Shown here: one piece after another, positions 1-5,962 of the stretch | How positions within the stretch are numbered: the stretch's first letter is position 1 | Layout: the number at the start of each line of letters is the position of its first letter | Source: Flavisolibacter sp. | Lineage (GTDB): Bacteria; Bacteroidota; Bacteroidia; Chitinophagales; Chitinophagaceae | Direction of reading: 5' to 3' | Assembly (NCBI GenBank): GCA_017745135.1 | Contig: JAGIAB010000124.1 | Span: 1 to 8,321, forward strand | DNA length: 8,321 bases | The notes under the pieces: generated by a model | The model's input: only the letters and a program-made list of their open reading frames with translations | Databases searched by the model: none | Told to the model about the DNA's origin: nothing | Made by a program: the position numbers and the translations under genes

Positions 1-11
1 AGGTTCTATAA

Positions 12-440
12 TTATTTCGAATCTGCCTGAAGCGTTTTATTTTGAAATTTATTATTGAACACCAGCCTTTCTTCTAATTTTTGTTTCTCCAAATAAAAAC
101 TTCCGCTTGGTTTGTTGTTGGTCCTGCAAATACCGTCAACGTAAGTTTTACGATAATTAAAATGTCCCTGCATTAATACTTCCTCGCCGTCTGCTGTAGT
201 ATACTTGAACGAAACCGAATCTCCATAAATTTTATAGCTGCCTTCCAGTTTGGTACGGTCATCAATTCCACCTGTATAAAAAACCATCCGGTCATCGCCG
301 TCCATTTTAATAATCACTTTTTCCTTCAACAACTCCGAGCGATAATATCCCATCCAGTAACCGTCTAAATCAGTGTCCGCAGGTTTGTTGATAAAGCTTG
401 TAAGTACAGTTCCTGCCAGCAAACAAAATATCGTTTTCAT
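12..440 (-). CDS. Small exported protein of unknown function
   Basis: This 142-residue protein is not one I recognise. The first 15 or so residues (MKTIFCLLAGTVLTSF) form a short hydrophobic stretch after one lysine, consistent with a Sec signal peptide. No lipobox cysteine follows it: the only nearby Cys is at residue 6, inside the hydrophobic stretch. The mature part is rich in alternating polar and aromatic residues (DGYWMGYY near 26-33, EGSYKIYGDSVSFKY near 66-80, SGSFYLEK near 112-119), which suggests a small beta-sheet or lipocalin-like fold. That fold is an inference. The frame can be extended three codons to a TTG at 449, but the ATG at 440 starts directly at the signal peptide and is preceded by GGGGATT, so I use it. 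It is transcribed in the same direction as mutS but separated from it by a repeat element, so it probably has its own promoter. Confidence 0.75.
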   Translation of the reverse strand: MKTIFCLLAGTVLTSFINKPADTDLDGYWMGYYRSELLKEKVIIKMDGDDRMVFYTGGIDDRTKLEGSYKIYGDSVSFKYTTADGEEVLMQGHFNYRKTYVDGICRTNNKPSGSFYLEKQKLEERLVFNNKFQNKTLQADSK

Positions 441-461
441 AATCCCCAATTTTATTCCACA

Positions 462-492
462 CTTTTATAGAAATAAACAATTGTGCCAATTG
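462..492 (-). promoter_or_regulatory. Possible promoter with a short palindrome for the exported protein gene
   Basis: On the minus strand, TATAAAAG (469-462) lies 21 nt before the ATG at 440, and a TTG (489-487) lies 17 nt upstream of it. This is only a partial match to the Bacteroidota -33/-7 pattern. The upstream part overlaps an inverted repeat, CAATTG-TGC-CAATTG (478-492), which could be an operator. Both calls are weak. Confidence 0.25.
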
Positions 493-548
493 CATAACGA
501 ACAGGAAGACTCTGCTGATGATACAGATGCCATAAGTATTCTAGTGGT

Positions 549-569
549 TGAGTAGTTGTTAGTTATCAG
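549..569 (+). repeat. TTGTTAG-type heptamer tract at the left end of copy A
   Basis: Three consecutive 7-bp units: TGAGTAG, TTGTTAG, TTATCAG. This differs from the GACYTCY heptamers at the other three element ends. It directly abuts the shortened left arm. Confidence 0.5.
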
Positions 570-672
570 ATTTTTATTGTGTACTTGGCTGCATTGCTAC
601 TGTCAACGTCTGTTGTGTCACTCACTTGAACGTTCGGGAATGCTATTGAACATTGGGGAAGTGTCGTTACTA
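570..672 (+). repeat. Left inverted arm of copy A
   Basis: The sequence is imperfectly complementary to the right arm at 953-1110 and is homologous to the right arm of copy B. Shared landmarks are GCATTGCTACTGTCAAC, TTGTGTCACTCACT and CTATTGAACATT. The outer block with TTATTTGAGTGAG, seen in both arms of B and in the right arm of A, is missing here. Confidence 0.7.
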
Positions 673-715
673 AGTGCGGGAAGCATGTATGCGAAATCCA
701 CCTCACCCTCTAACT

Positions 716-746
716 CCCTCTCTCCCGCTCAAAGCGGGATAGAGGG
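716..746 (+). repeat. Stem-loop in the core of copy A
   Basis: A 14-bp stem with one mismatch (716-729 pairs with 733-746) and a CAA loop. It occupies the same place as the stem-loop at 5888-5914 in copy B. The stem sequences differ almost entirely toward the loop (CCCGCT/AGCGGG here, CCATC/GATGG there) while pairing is kept. Confidence 0.7.
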
Positions 747-747
747 A

Positions 748-817
748 AGCTGCGCACAGCCCTTGCTTGCACAACCACTCCTACTGATATCAATAATTCA
801 TTTATTCATCGGTCGTA
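748..817 (+). repeat. Conserved 70-bp block of the element, copy A
   Basis: It aligns without gaps to the reverse complement of 5818-5887, with 58 of 70 positions identical by my count. It includes CACAGCCCTTGCTT and ATTCATTTATTC. It is one of the best-conserved parts of the element. The long frames crossing it in the two copies use different phases, so the conservation is not explained by a protein. Confidence 0.75.
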
Positions 818-824
818 ATGTTCG

Positions 825-943
825 GCTCCTACGGAGCTGCAATTCACTTGGCGGATTCTTTTTCTACTAACATGTCGCTCCTACGGAGCTCGGAGAAACA
901 TTACCCATACAATCCTCTATTAACATTTCGCTCCTCCGGAGCT
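825..943 (+). repeat. Three regularly spaced palindromes, copy A
   Basis: GCTCCTACGGAGCT occurs at 825-838 and 877-890, and GCTCCTCCGGAGCT at 930-943. Start-to-start spacing is 52 and 53 bp. Each has 5-bp complementary arms (GCTCC/GGAGC) around a 3-bp spacer. The last two are preceded by an ACATKTC-like sequence. The same three units, in mirrored order, occur in copy B. They resemble dispersed intergenic palindromes I associate with Bacteroidota genomes. Their function is unknown to me. Confidence 0.8.
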
Positions 944-952
944 TCATATTAA

Positions 953-1110
953 TGATGACACTTGCACAATGGTGAATAGAATTACTGAACGCAGAAGTGA
1001 GTGGTCATTGCCTGTGGCGAGACAGGCACAACAGGTGATGACAGTAGTAATACAGTTCACTACATAATCATCAATCTTACTTAAAAACTCACTCAAATAA
1101 ACACACCCTT
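953..1110 (+). repeat. Right inverted arm of copy A
   Basis: Complementary, with interruptions, to the left arm at 570-672. It is closest to the left arm of copy B read in reverse complement: both have GTTCACTA, ATAATCATCAAT, then AAAAACTCACTCAAATAAA. Its inner part shares a 29-bp exact match (975-1003) with the right arm of copy B (5983-6011). Confidence 0.75.
1009..1028 (+). repeat. Small hairpin nested in the right arm of copy A
   Basis: TGCCTGT (1009-1015) pairs with ACAGGCA (1022-1028) around a GGCGAG loop. The other three arms read straight from GTGAGTG into ACACAA, so about 20 bp has been added here. It looks like a separate micro-insertion. Confidence 0.55.
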
Positions 1111-1111
1111 T

Positions 1112-1153
1112 GATCTTCTACCTCTGACTTCTGACATCCAACTTCCGACCTCG
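1112..1153 (+). repeat. GACYTCY heptamer tract at the right end of copy A
   Basis: Six units in exact 7-bp phase: GATCTTC, TACCTCT, GACTTCT, GACATCC, AACTTCC, GACCTCG. Related tracts mark both ends of copy B. It lies 40 bp beyond the mutS stop codon. Confidence 0.75.
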
Positions 1154-1193
1154 TTCCTTTAAAGAACTACCGAATAACAAAACTCTCTCCACC

Positions 1194-3797
1194 TTACTTC
1201 AAAAGGTTTTTAATCTCATTCAACTTCAACAAAGCCTCGACAGGAGTGAGCCGGTTGATATCAATACCATCCAGCATCGTCCGGATCTCATCAAAGGTTT
1301 GGCTGTGCGCATCAAAAATGCTAAGCTGCATTTTAGGCGACGATAATCCTTTTACATTTTCCTTCAGGTTATCATCTAAATGTTTTGCCTCGAGTTGCTT
1401 TAAAATATCTTTTGCTCTTTCAATAAGGTCAGGAGGCATGCCGGCCATGCGTGCCACATGAATACCAAAACTGTGCGTACTTCCACCAGGAGCAAGTTTT
1501 CGAAGGAAGATTACTTTGTTGCCAATTTCTTTATTGGTGATGTGATAATTTTTTACTCTCGGCAGTTTGTTTTCCAGTTCATTCAACTCATGATAGTGCG
1601 TAGCAAAAAAAGTTTTGGGCTGATGAGGAGAACGATGCAAATATTCAGCAATACTCCAGGCAATGGAAATGCCATCGTAGGTTGATGTTCCTCTTCCGAT
1701 TTCATCAAGAAGAATCAAACAACGATCGCTGATGTTATTGATAATGGAAGCCGTTTCATTCATCTCCACCATGAAAGTAGATTCGCCTGCACTTAAATTA
1801 TCAGAAGCTCCTACCCTTGTAAAAACCTTATCGGTTATAGGAACCAACGCTTCGTCCGCCGGAACAAAACTTCCAATATGTGCCATCAGGGTGATCAAAC
1901 CTGTTTGACGAAGCAGGGCGGATTTACCACTCATATTTGGACCGGTGAGAATGATGATCTGCTGATCCCCTTTATTGAATTCAACATCATTACCGATGTA
2001 AGACTCGGAAGGCGGAAGAGCCCTTTCAATTACAGGATGACGGCCGTTTTTAATTTTCAGTTCATGTCCGTCATGCAATTGCGGTTTTTTATAGTTGAAT
2101 TGAAGTGCATTGTTAGCAAAAGCAACCAGACAATCCAGCGTTGCTACAATTTGTGCATTGGTTTGGATAGGCAGAAGAAAATCAAACAACTCATTGATCA
2201 AACTATCAAACAACTGCAGTTCCAGGGCCAAAATTTTTTCTTCTGCACCGGTGATCTTTTCTTCGTATTCTTTTAATTCGGGGGTAATGTAACGTTCGGC
2301 GTTGGCGAGGGTTTGCTTGCGCATCCATTCGGCAGGCACTTTACTTTTATGTGAATTGGTTACCTCGAGATAGTAACCAAAAACATTGTTGTAGCTGATC
2401 TTTAAAGATGAAATACCGGTTCGCTCCGCTTCCTGTTGCTGTAGCTTCAATAAATACTCCTTGCCATGATGGGCAACGTTTCTTAATTCATCCAGTTGCT
2501 GGTGAACATTTTTATTGATGAAGCCACCCTTAATCGCAAGCGCCGGTGGATTTTCAACGATCTGCTTTACGATCTTATCGGCAATGTAATGACAGGGATT
2601 GAGTGCATCGGCCAGGCGTTGTAAATATGTATTGTCGGATTGAATACACAATTCCCTGATGACATCAATCTGCCGGAGCGATCTTGCCAGTTGAAGCAAT
2701 TCTCTCGGGTTGATTTTTTTCAGAGGAATTTTTGAAACCAACCGCTCCATATCACCACACTGGCGCATGGCATGAAGCAGCTTGTTCCTCTGGTCGGTAT
2801 TCAGTATAAAATGCTCAACAACATCCAGGCGTTCATTTATTTTTTGGATATTCTTCAAAGGAAAAACAATCCATCGTTTCAATAGCCTTGCACCCATTGG
2901 TGTGCAGGTGGTGTCCAACACTTTTAATAAAGTACTTCCATTCTCTACAGGACTATTTAATAATTCAAGATTGCGGATGGTAAAACGGTCCATCCACAAA
3001 TAATCATTCTGCTCAATTCTTTGAAGAGAGGTAATGTGCTGAAGATTGGGATGCTCCGTTTCTTTCAGGTAATGAAGAATCGCACCGGCGGCAATCAAGC
3101 CAAAACTCAAACCTTCCACACCAAAGCCCTTTAAAGAATGTGTGTCAAAATGTTTCAGCAAAACATCCCCGGCATATTGCTGTTGAAAGATCCACTCATC
3201 CAGAGTGTAGGTATAAAATTTCCCGCCAAATTCTTCTTTAAATTTCTTTTGATGATGGCGTTGAAAAATGACTTCAGCAGGTTTGAAGCCACTTAATAAT
3301 TTGTCGGCATATTCTTTATCGCCTTCTGATATAAAAAATTCTCCGGTTGAAATATCGAGAAAAGCCAGTCCGTATTTTTCATTGGCAAAATGAACGGAGG
3401 CCAAAAAATTATTGGAGCTGAGGTCGAGTAATTTATCGTTGGTAGCCGTACCGGGAGTAACCATTTCGGTCACACCACGCTTTACAATTCCTTTGGCTGC
3501 TTTGGGGTCTTCCAGTTGATCGCAGATAGCAACACGATAACCGGCTTTTACCAACTTATGTAAATATGTATCTAAAGCATGGTGCGGGAAACCGGCCAAT
3601 TCATTATCGGCTGCGGCACCATTATTTCTTTTGGTAAGTGTGATGCCTAAAACTTGTGAAGCAATAATGGCATCACCACCAAAGGTTTCATAAAAGTCAC
3701 CCACACGAAACAGCAAAACAGCATCGGGATATTTGGCCTTGATGGCTTTGTGCTGCTGCATTAACGGCGTCTCTGTGGCGGTCTTTTGCTTACTCAT
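1194..3797 (-). CDS. mutS: DNA mismatch repair protein MutS
   Basis: A full-length MutS of 867 residues, a usual size. It binds base mismatches and small loops as a dimer and, with ATP, recruits MutL to start repair in the cytoplasm. The N-terminal mismatch-binding domain has the Phe-x-Glu wedge in GDFYE (F35, E37). The connector, core and clamp regions follow to about residue 570. The ATPase domain has Walker A GPNMSGKS (619-626), the signature STFMVEM (673-679), Walker B with DEIGRGTS (698-705) and the FATHYHEL histidine motif (731-738). QLSIF at 824-828 fits the consensus for binding the DNA polymerase sliding clamp. The C-terminus (TPVEALLKLNEIKNLL) is the usual helical tail. The ATG at 3797 gives an N-terminus ending in TPLMQQ, typical for the family. 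It is divergent from the methyltransferase gene, and repeat copy A lies just past its stop. No broken motif is seen. Confidence 0.98.
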   Translation of the reverse strand: MSKQKTATETPLMQQHKAIKAKYPDAVLLFRVGDFYETFGGDAIIASQVLGITLTKRNNGAAADNELAGFPHHALDTYLHKLVKAGYRVAICDQLEDPKAAKGIVKRGVTEMVTPGTATNDKLLDLSSNNFLASVHFANEKYGLAFLDISTGEFFISEGDKEYADKLLSGFKPAEVIFQRHHQKKFKEEFGGKFYTYTLDEWIFQQQYAGDVLLKHFDTHSLKGFGVEGLSFGLIAAGAILHYLKETEHPNLQHITSLQRIEQNDYLWMDRFTIRNLELLNSPVENGSTLLKVLDTTCTPMGARLLKRWIVFPLKNIQKINERLDVVEHFILNTDQRNKLLHAMRQCGDMERLVSKIPLKKINPRELLQLARSLRQIDVIRELCIQSDNTYLQRLADALNPCHYIADKIVKQIVENPPALAIKGGFINKNVHQQLDELRNVAHHGKEYLLKLQQQEAERTGISSLKISYNNVFGYYLEVTNSHKSKVPAEWMRKQTLANAERYITPELKEYEEKITGAEEKILALELQLFDSLINELFDFLLPIQTNAQIVATLDCLVAFANNALQFNYKKPQLHDGHELKIKNGRHPVIERALPPSESYIGNDVEFNKGDQQIIILTGPNMSGKSALLRQTGLITLMAHIGSFVPADEALVPITDKVFTRVGASDNLSAGESTFMVEMNETASIINNISDRCLILLDEIGRGTSTYDGISIAWSIAEYLHRSPHQPKTFFATHYHELNELENKLPRVKNYHITNKEIGNKVIFLRKLAPGGSTHSFGIHVARMAGMPPDLIERAKDILKQLEAKHLDDNLKENVKGLSSPKMQLSIFDAHSQTFDEIRTMLDGIDINRLTPVEALLKLNEIKNLLK

Positions 3798-3808
3798 GGT
3801 GATTGCGG

Positions 3809-3816
3809 CAAAAATA
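3809..3816 (-). promoter_or_regulatory. Candidate -7 box for mutS
   Basis: The minus strand reads TATTTTTG, an exact TAnnTTTG match, ending 11 nt before the mutS ATG. If used, the transcript would have a very short leader. I see no convincing -33 TTTG at 19-21 nt upstream, so the call is tentative. Confidence 0.35.
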
Positions 3817-3877
3817 GAGGAGTGAGGGTGAAATCTCCTTTAATAGTTTAGGTTTTTATCCACGTTGGTGAGAGCTT

Positions 3878-3885
3878 TACATTTG
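3878..3885 (+). promoter_or_regulatory. Candidate -7 box for the SpoU methyltransferase gene
   Basis: TACATTTG matches the Bacteroidota TAnnTTTG element exactly. Only a T-rich stretch (3853-3857), not a clear TTTG, lies at the -33 position. Transcription would start near 3891-3893 and give a leader of about 85 nt. Confidence 0.4.
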
Positions 3886-3897
3886 CCGGAAATTTAT

Positions 3898-3961
3898 AGC
3901 CGGGAAGAAGGGAAGGCGGTAAGTTTTTATTTCTTCTTCTCGTCTCTCCGACTTCCCGGCT
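3898..3961 (+). repeat. Inverted repeat in the mutS/methyltransferase intergenic region
   Basis: AGCCGGGAAG (3898-3907) is perfectly complementary to CTTCCCGGCT (3952-3961), with a 44-nt loop. An alternative inner pairing is possible between GAAGAAG (3904-3910) and CTTCTTC (3933-3939). It would cover nearly the whole predicted leader of the methyltransferase mRNA and end 14 nt before its ATG. The right arm contains one GACTTCC unit like the heptamers at the ends of the repeat elements. Confidence 0.55.
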
Positions 3962-3975
3962 GAATAAAATTGGAT

Positions 3976-4506
3976 ATGCGTAAACTTTCAATGAACGAAT
4001 TGAACCGGAAATCGGCAGAAGAATTCAGGCAGTCGGATAAAATTCCAATAATTGCTATACTGGAAAATGTGCGAAGTGCCTATAATGTAGGAAGTGTTTT
4101 TCGCACGGCAGATGCTTTTTTGATTGAAGCTATTTACATCTGTGGTTATACTGCGTATCCTCCACATAAAGAAATTAAGAAAACAGCCCTGGGTGCAGAT
4201 GAAACCGTGAGCTGGAAGCATTTCAGAAACATTTCTGAAGCTATTGATGAATTAAGAAAACTGGATTACAAAGTGTATGCTGTGGAGCAGGCAATTGACA
4301 GCTACAAGTTGCAAGCCATCAGCTATGAGCCGGATGAAAAAATTGCTGTGGTTTTTGGCAATGAAGTAACGGGAGTTGAGCAATCCACCATTGAGCAATG
4401 CGACGGTTGTATTGAAATTCCGCAATTAGGAATGAAACACTCGTTGAATATTTCGGTGGCGGCTGGAATTGTTTTGTGGGAGCTTGTCAGAACCAGGATT
4501 GCCTGA
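3976..4506 (+). CDS. SpoU/TrmH-family RNA methyltransferase
   Basis: A 176-residue protein of the SPOUT superfamily. Such enzymes transfer a methyl group from S-adenosylmethionine to RNA, often the 2'-O of a ribose, through a knotted C-terminal fold. All three SpoU motifs are present: N31 with NVGSVFRTAD (37-46) in motif 1, VFGNEVTGV (126-134) in motif 2, and IPQLGMKHSLNISVAAG (148-164) in motif 3. There is no separate N-terminal RNA-binding domain, so it is a minimal form. Whether the substrate is tRNA or rRNA cannot be told. The frame can be extended two codons to a TTG at 3970, but the ATG at 3976 gives the MRKLSM start I expect in Bacteroidota members. The last residues (RTRIA) are encoded by a repeated sequence. 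UbiA follows after 69 nt, possibly in one transcript. Confidence 0.92.
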   Translation: MRKLSMNELNRKSAEEFRQSDKIPIIAILENVRSAYNVGSVFRTADAFLIEAIYICGYTAYPPHKEIKKTALGADETVSWKHFRNISEAIDELRKLDYKVYAVEQAIDSYKLQAISYEPDEKIAVVFGNEVTGVEQSTIEQCDGCIEIPQLGMKHSLNISVAAGIVLWELVRTRIA

Positions 4507-4534
4507 ACCAGGATTAGGGCGGATTAAAAGGATT
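4491..4534 (+). repeat. GGATT-type repeat at the 3' end of the methyltransferase gene
   Basis: AACCAGGATT occurs at 4491-4500 and again at 4506-4515, followed by GGATT at 4521-4525 and 4530-4534. The first unit lies inside the coding region and encodes its last codons; the rest fills most of the gap before ubiA. It resembles a CAGGATT-type dispersed repeat I associate with Bacteroidota intergenic regions. Confidence 0.5.
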
Positions 4535-4575
4535 AATGGGAATATCGTTGCGACTTATTTTCTTTGCGTGATCTT

Positions 4576-5490
4576 ATGACAAAAGTTAGAAGTTATTTAT
4601 CGCTGATAAAGTTTTCTCATACCATCTTCGCCATGCCTTTTGCGTTGATTGGTTTTTTTTTGGCAATAACCCATCCGTGGCAATACTTATCCGATTCAAA
4701 AGAGCCTTCGTCTTGGTCGGTTCACTATGAGCCATTTCCCCTAATTATAAAATTTATTCTTGTCATCCTTTGCATGGTCTTTGCCCGCAGTGCTGCCATG
4801 GCATTCAACCGTTATTTGGATAGAAGATGGGATGCACTCAACCCAAGAACTGCTATAAGAGAAATTCCTAAAGGTATCATCACTCCAAAAAATGCTTTGT
4901 TATTTACTATCGCAAACTGCATTTTGTTTATTACAACAACATGGTTTATTAACAGGATTTGTTTTTACCTCTCTCCTGTTGCTTTAGCAGTAGTGTTAGG
5001 TTATAGTTATACCAAACGTTTTACTCCACTTTGTCATTTGATTTTAGGATTGGGGTTGTCGCTTGCACCAATTGGCGCTTACCTGGCTGTAACAGGAGTT
5101 TTTCACTGGTTGCCGATTTTATTTTCATTGGCCGTTTTGTTTTGGGTAAGCGGTTTTGATATTATTTATGCTTTGCAGGACGTGGAGTTTGATCAATCGC
5201 AGAATTTATATTCTATTCCCGCATGGTTGGGAAAAGAAAAAGCTTTGCGTGTTTCAGAAGTTTTGCATTTGTTGAGTGCAGGTTCTGTGGTTGCCGCTGG
5301 AAAACTGGGACAGTTTGGAGTACTCTACTGGATTGGCGTTTTGGTTTTTATTGGTTGTTTGGTTTACCAGCACTCGATAGTAAAACCAAATGATTTACGA
5401 AGAGTAAACATTGCTTTTATGACGACGAATGGAATAGCCAGTGTGGTCTTCGCTGTTTTTGTAATTGCTGATTTGTTTATCCCCCTGTAA
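4576..5490 (+). CDS. ubiA: UbiA-family aromatic prenyltransferase, probably for menaquinone synthesis
   Basis: A 304-residue integral membrane protein with about eight to nine hydrophobic segments. UbiA enzymes attach a polyprenyl chain from polyprenyl diphosphate to an aromatic acceptor, using magnesium held by two aspartate motifs. The first is NRYLDRRWD (78-86, NxxxDxxxD) followed by NPRTAIREIPKG (89-100). The second is in DIIYALQDVEFDQ (195-207), with D195, D202 and D206. Bacteroidota generally use menaquinone rather than ubiquinone, so the acceptor is probably not 4-hydroxybenzoate for ubiquinone. A role like MqnP in the futalosine pathway is plausible but inferred; the symbol is a family-level label. 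The loop after the first membrane segment (about 31-56) is polar. The ATG at 4576 is preferred to an in-frame TTG at 4564. The gene ends where repeat copy B begins. Confidence 0.9.
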   Translation: MTKVRSYLSLIKFSHTIFAMPFALIGFFLAITHPWQYLSDSKEPSSWSVHYEPFPLIIKFILVILCMVFARSAAMAFNRYLDRRWDALNPRTAIREIPKGIITPKNALLFTIANCILFITTTWFINRICFYLSPVALAVVLGYSYTKRFTPLCHLILGLGLSLAPIGAYLAVTGVFHWLPILFSLAVLFWVSGFDIIYALQDVEFDQSQNLYSIPAWLGKEKALRVSEVLHLLSAGSVVAAGKLGQFGVLYWIGVLVFIGCLVYQHSIVKPNDLRRVNIAFMTTNGIASVVFAVFVIADLFIPL

Positions 5491-5511
5491 CTCTGAAAGA
5501 GATTGGAGGAC

Positions 5512-5546
5512 AGAAGTCGGAAGTCAGAGGTAGGAGGTCAGAGAGT
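5512..5546 (-). repeat. Heptamer tract at the left end of copy B
   Basis: The plus strand reads AGAAGTC, GGAAGTC, AGAGGTA, GGAGGTC, AGAGAGT in 7-bp phase. On the minus strand this is the GACYTCY consensus seen at the right end of copy A. Confidence 0.7.
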
Positions 5547-5672
5547 GTGTTTTATTTGAGTGAGTTTTTTAAAAGAACATTGATGATTATATAGTGAACA
5601 GCATTGCTACTATCAACTTCTGTTGTGTCACTCACTGCATCGTTCTGAAATTCTATTGAGCATTGTGGAAGT
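5540..5672 (-). repeat. Left inverted arm of copy B
   Basis: Imperfectly complementary to 5963-6102. Landmarks are TTATTTGAGTGAG, ATTGATGATTATATAGTGAA, GCATTGCTAC, GTTGTGTCACTCACT and TTCTATTGAGCATTG. Its reverse complement matches the right arm of copy A best. Confidence 0.75.
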
Positions 5673-5688
5673 AGTGCTATGTACACAA

Positions 5689-5809
5689 AGCTCCGGAGGA
5701 GCGAAATGTTAATAGGGAATCGAACGGATAATGTTTCTTATAGCTCCGTAGGAGCGAAACCTTGGTAGAAAAGAGAATCATCCAAATGAACACACAGCTC
5801 CGTAGGAGC
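5689..5809 (-). repeat. Three regularly spaced palindromes, copy B
   Basis: AGCTCCGGAGGAGC at 5689-5702, then AGCTCCGTAGGAGC at 5742-5755 and 5796-5809. Start-to-start spacing is 53 and 54 bp. As in copy A, the CCGG variant is the outermost unit and the two TACG variants lie nearer the conserved block. Confidence 0.8.
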
Positions 5810-5817
5810 CGAACCTC

Positions 5818-5887
5818 TACGACCGACGAATAAATGAATCATTGATAGTTGTAGGAACTGTTATGTAAGCAAGGGCTGTGCTTAGCT
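5818..5887 (-). repeat. Conserved 70-bp block of the element, copy B
   Basis: Reverse complement of the block at 748-817, without gaps. It contains CACAGCCCTTGCTT and ATTCATTTATTC on the minus strand. Confidence 0.75.
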
Positions 5888-5914
5888 TTCCTCTCCATCT
5901 TCGATGGAGAGGAA
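5888..5914 (-). repeat. Stem-loop in the core of copy B
   Basis: A perfect 12-bp stem (5888-5899 with 5903-5914) around a 3-nt loop. It is at the same place as the stem-loop at 716-746 in copy A, with a different stem sequence. Confidence 0.75.
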
Positions 5915-5962
5915 GTTGGAAGGTGAGGGAAACTTCAATTGTTAGAAAGCCTGTATTCGATA

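Larger units (their letters stand above)
549..1168 (+). repeat. Copy A of a long-inverted-arm repeat element (non-coding)
   Basis: About 620 bp between the 5' side of the exported protein gene and the 3' end of mutS. It fills the gene-free stretch 441-1193 almost completely. Order: heptamer tract (549-569), left arm (570-672), stem-loop (716-746), conserved block (748-817), three palindromes (825-943), right arm (953-1110), heptamer tract (1112-1153). The same order appears in reverse complement at 5491-6133 (copy B), so the two copies are inverted relative to each other. The left arm lacks the outer part present in the other three arms (TTATTTGAGTGAG-like block), so copy A looks truncated or rearranged there. 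No transposase or coherent reading frame is present. It may be a non-autonomous mobile element (MITE-like or REP/BIME-like), but mobility is inferred from the repeat structure alone. The boundaries are approximate. Confidence 0.8.

Noticed and set aside
556..870. Plus-strand frame of 104 codons in copy A that contains a peptide (CHSLERSGMLLNIGEVSL) similar to one in copy B
   Set aside because: The similar peptide comes from the shared arm. Further on, the conserved 70-bp block is read in a different phase in copy B, so no common protein exists.
549..1168. CRISPR array, because of the evenly spaced palindromic repeats
   Set aside because: There are only three 14-bp units, the spacer-like segments are homologous between the two copies, and no cas genes are near. 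This is not how CRISPR spacers behave.
3798..3975. tRNA or known riboswitch between mutS and the methyltransferase
   Set aside because: No cloverleaf or recognisable aptamer motif is visible. Only a simple inverted repeat is present.
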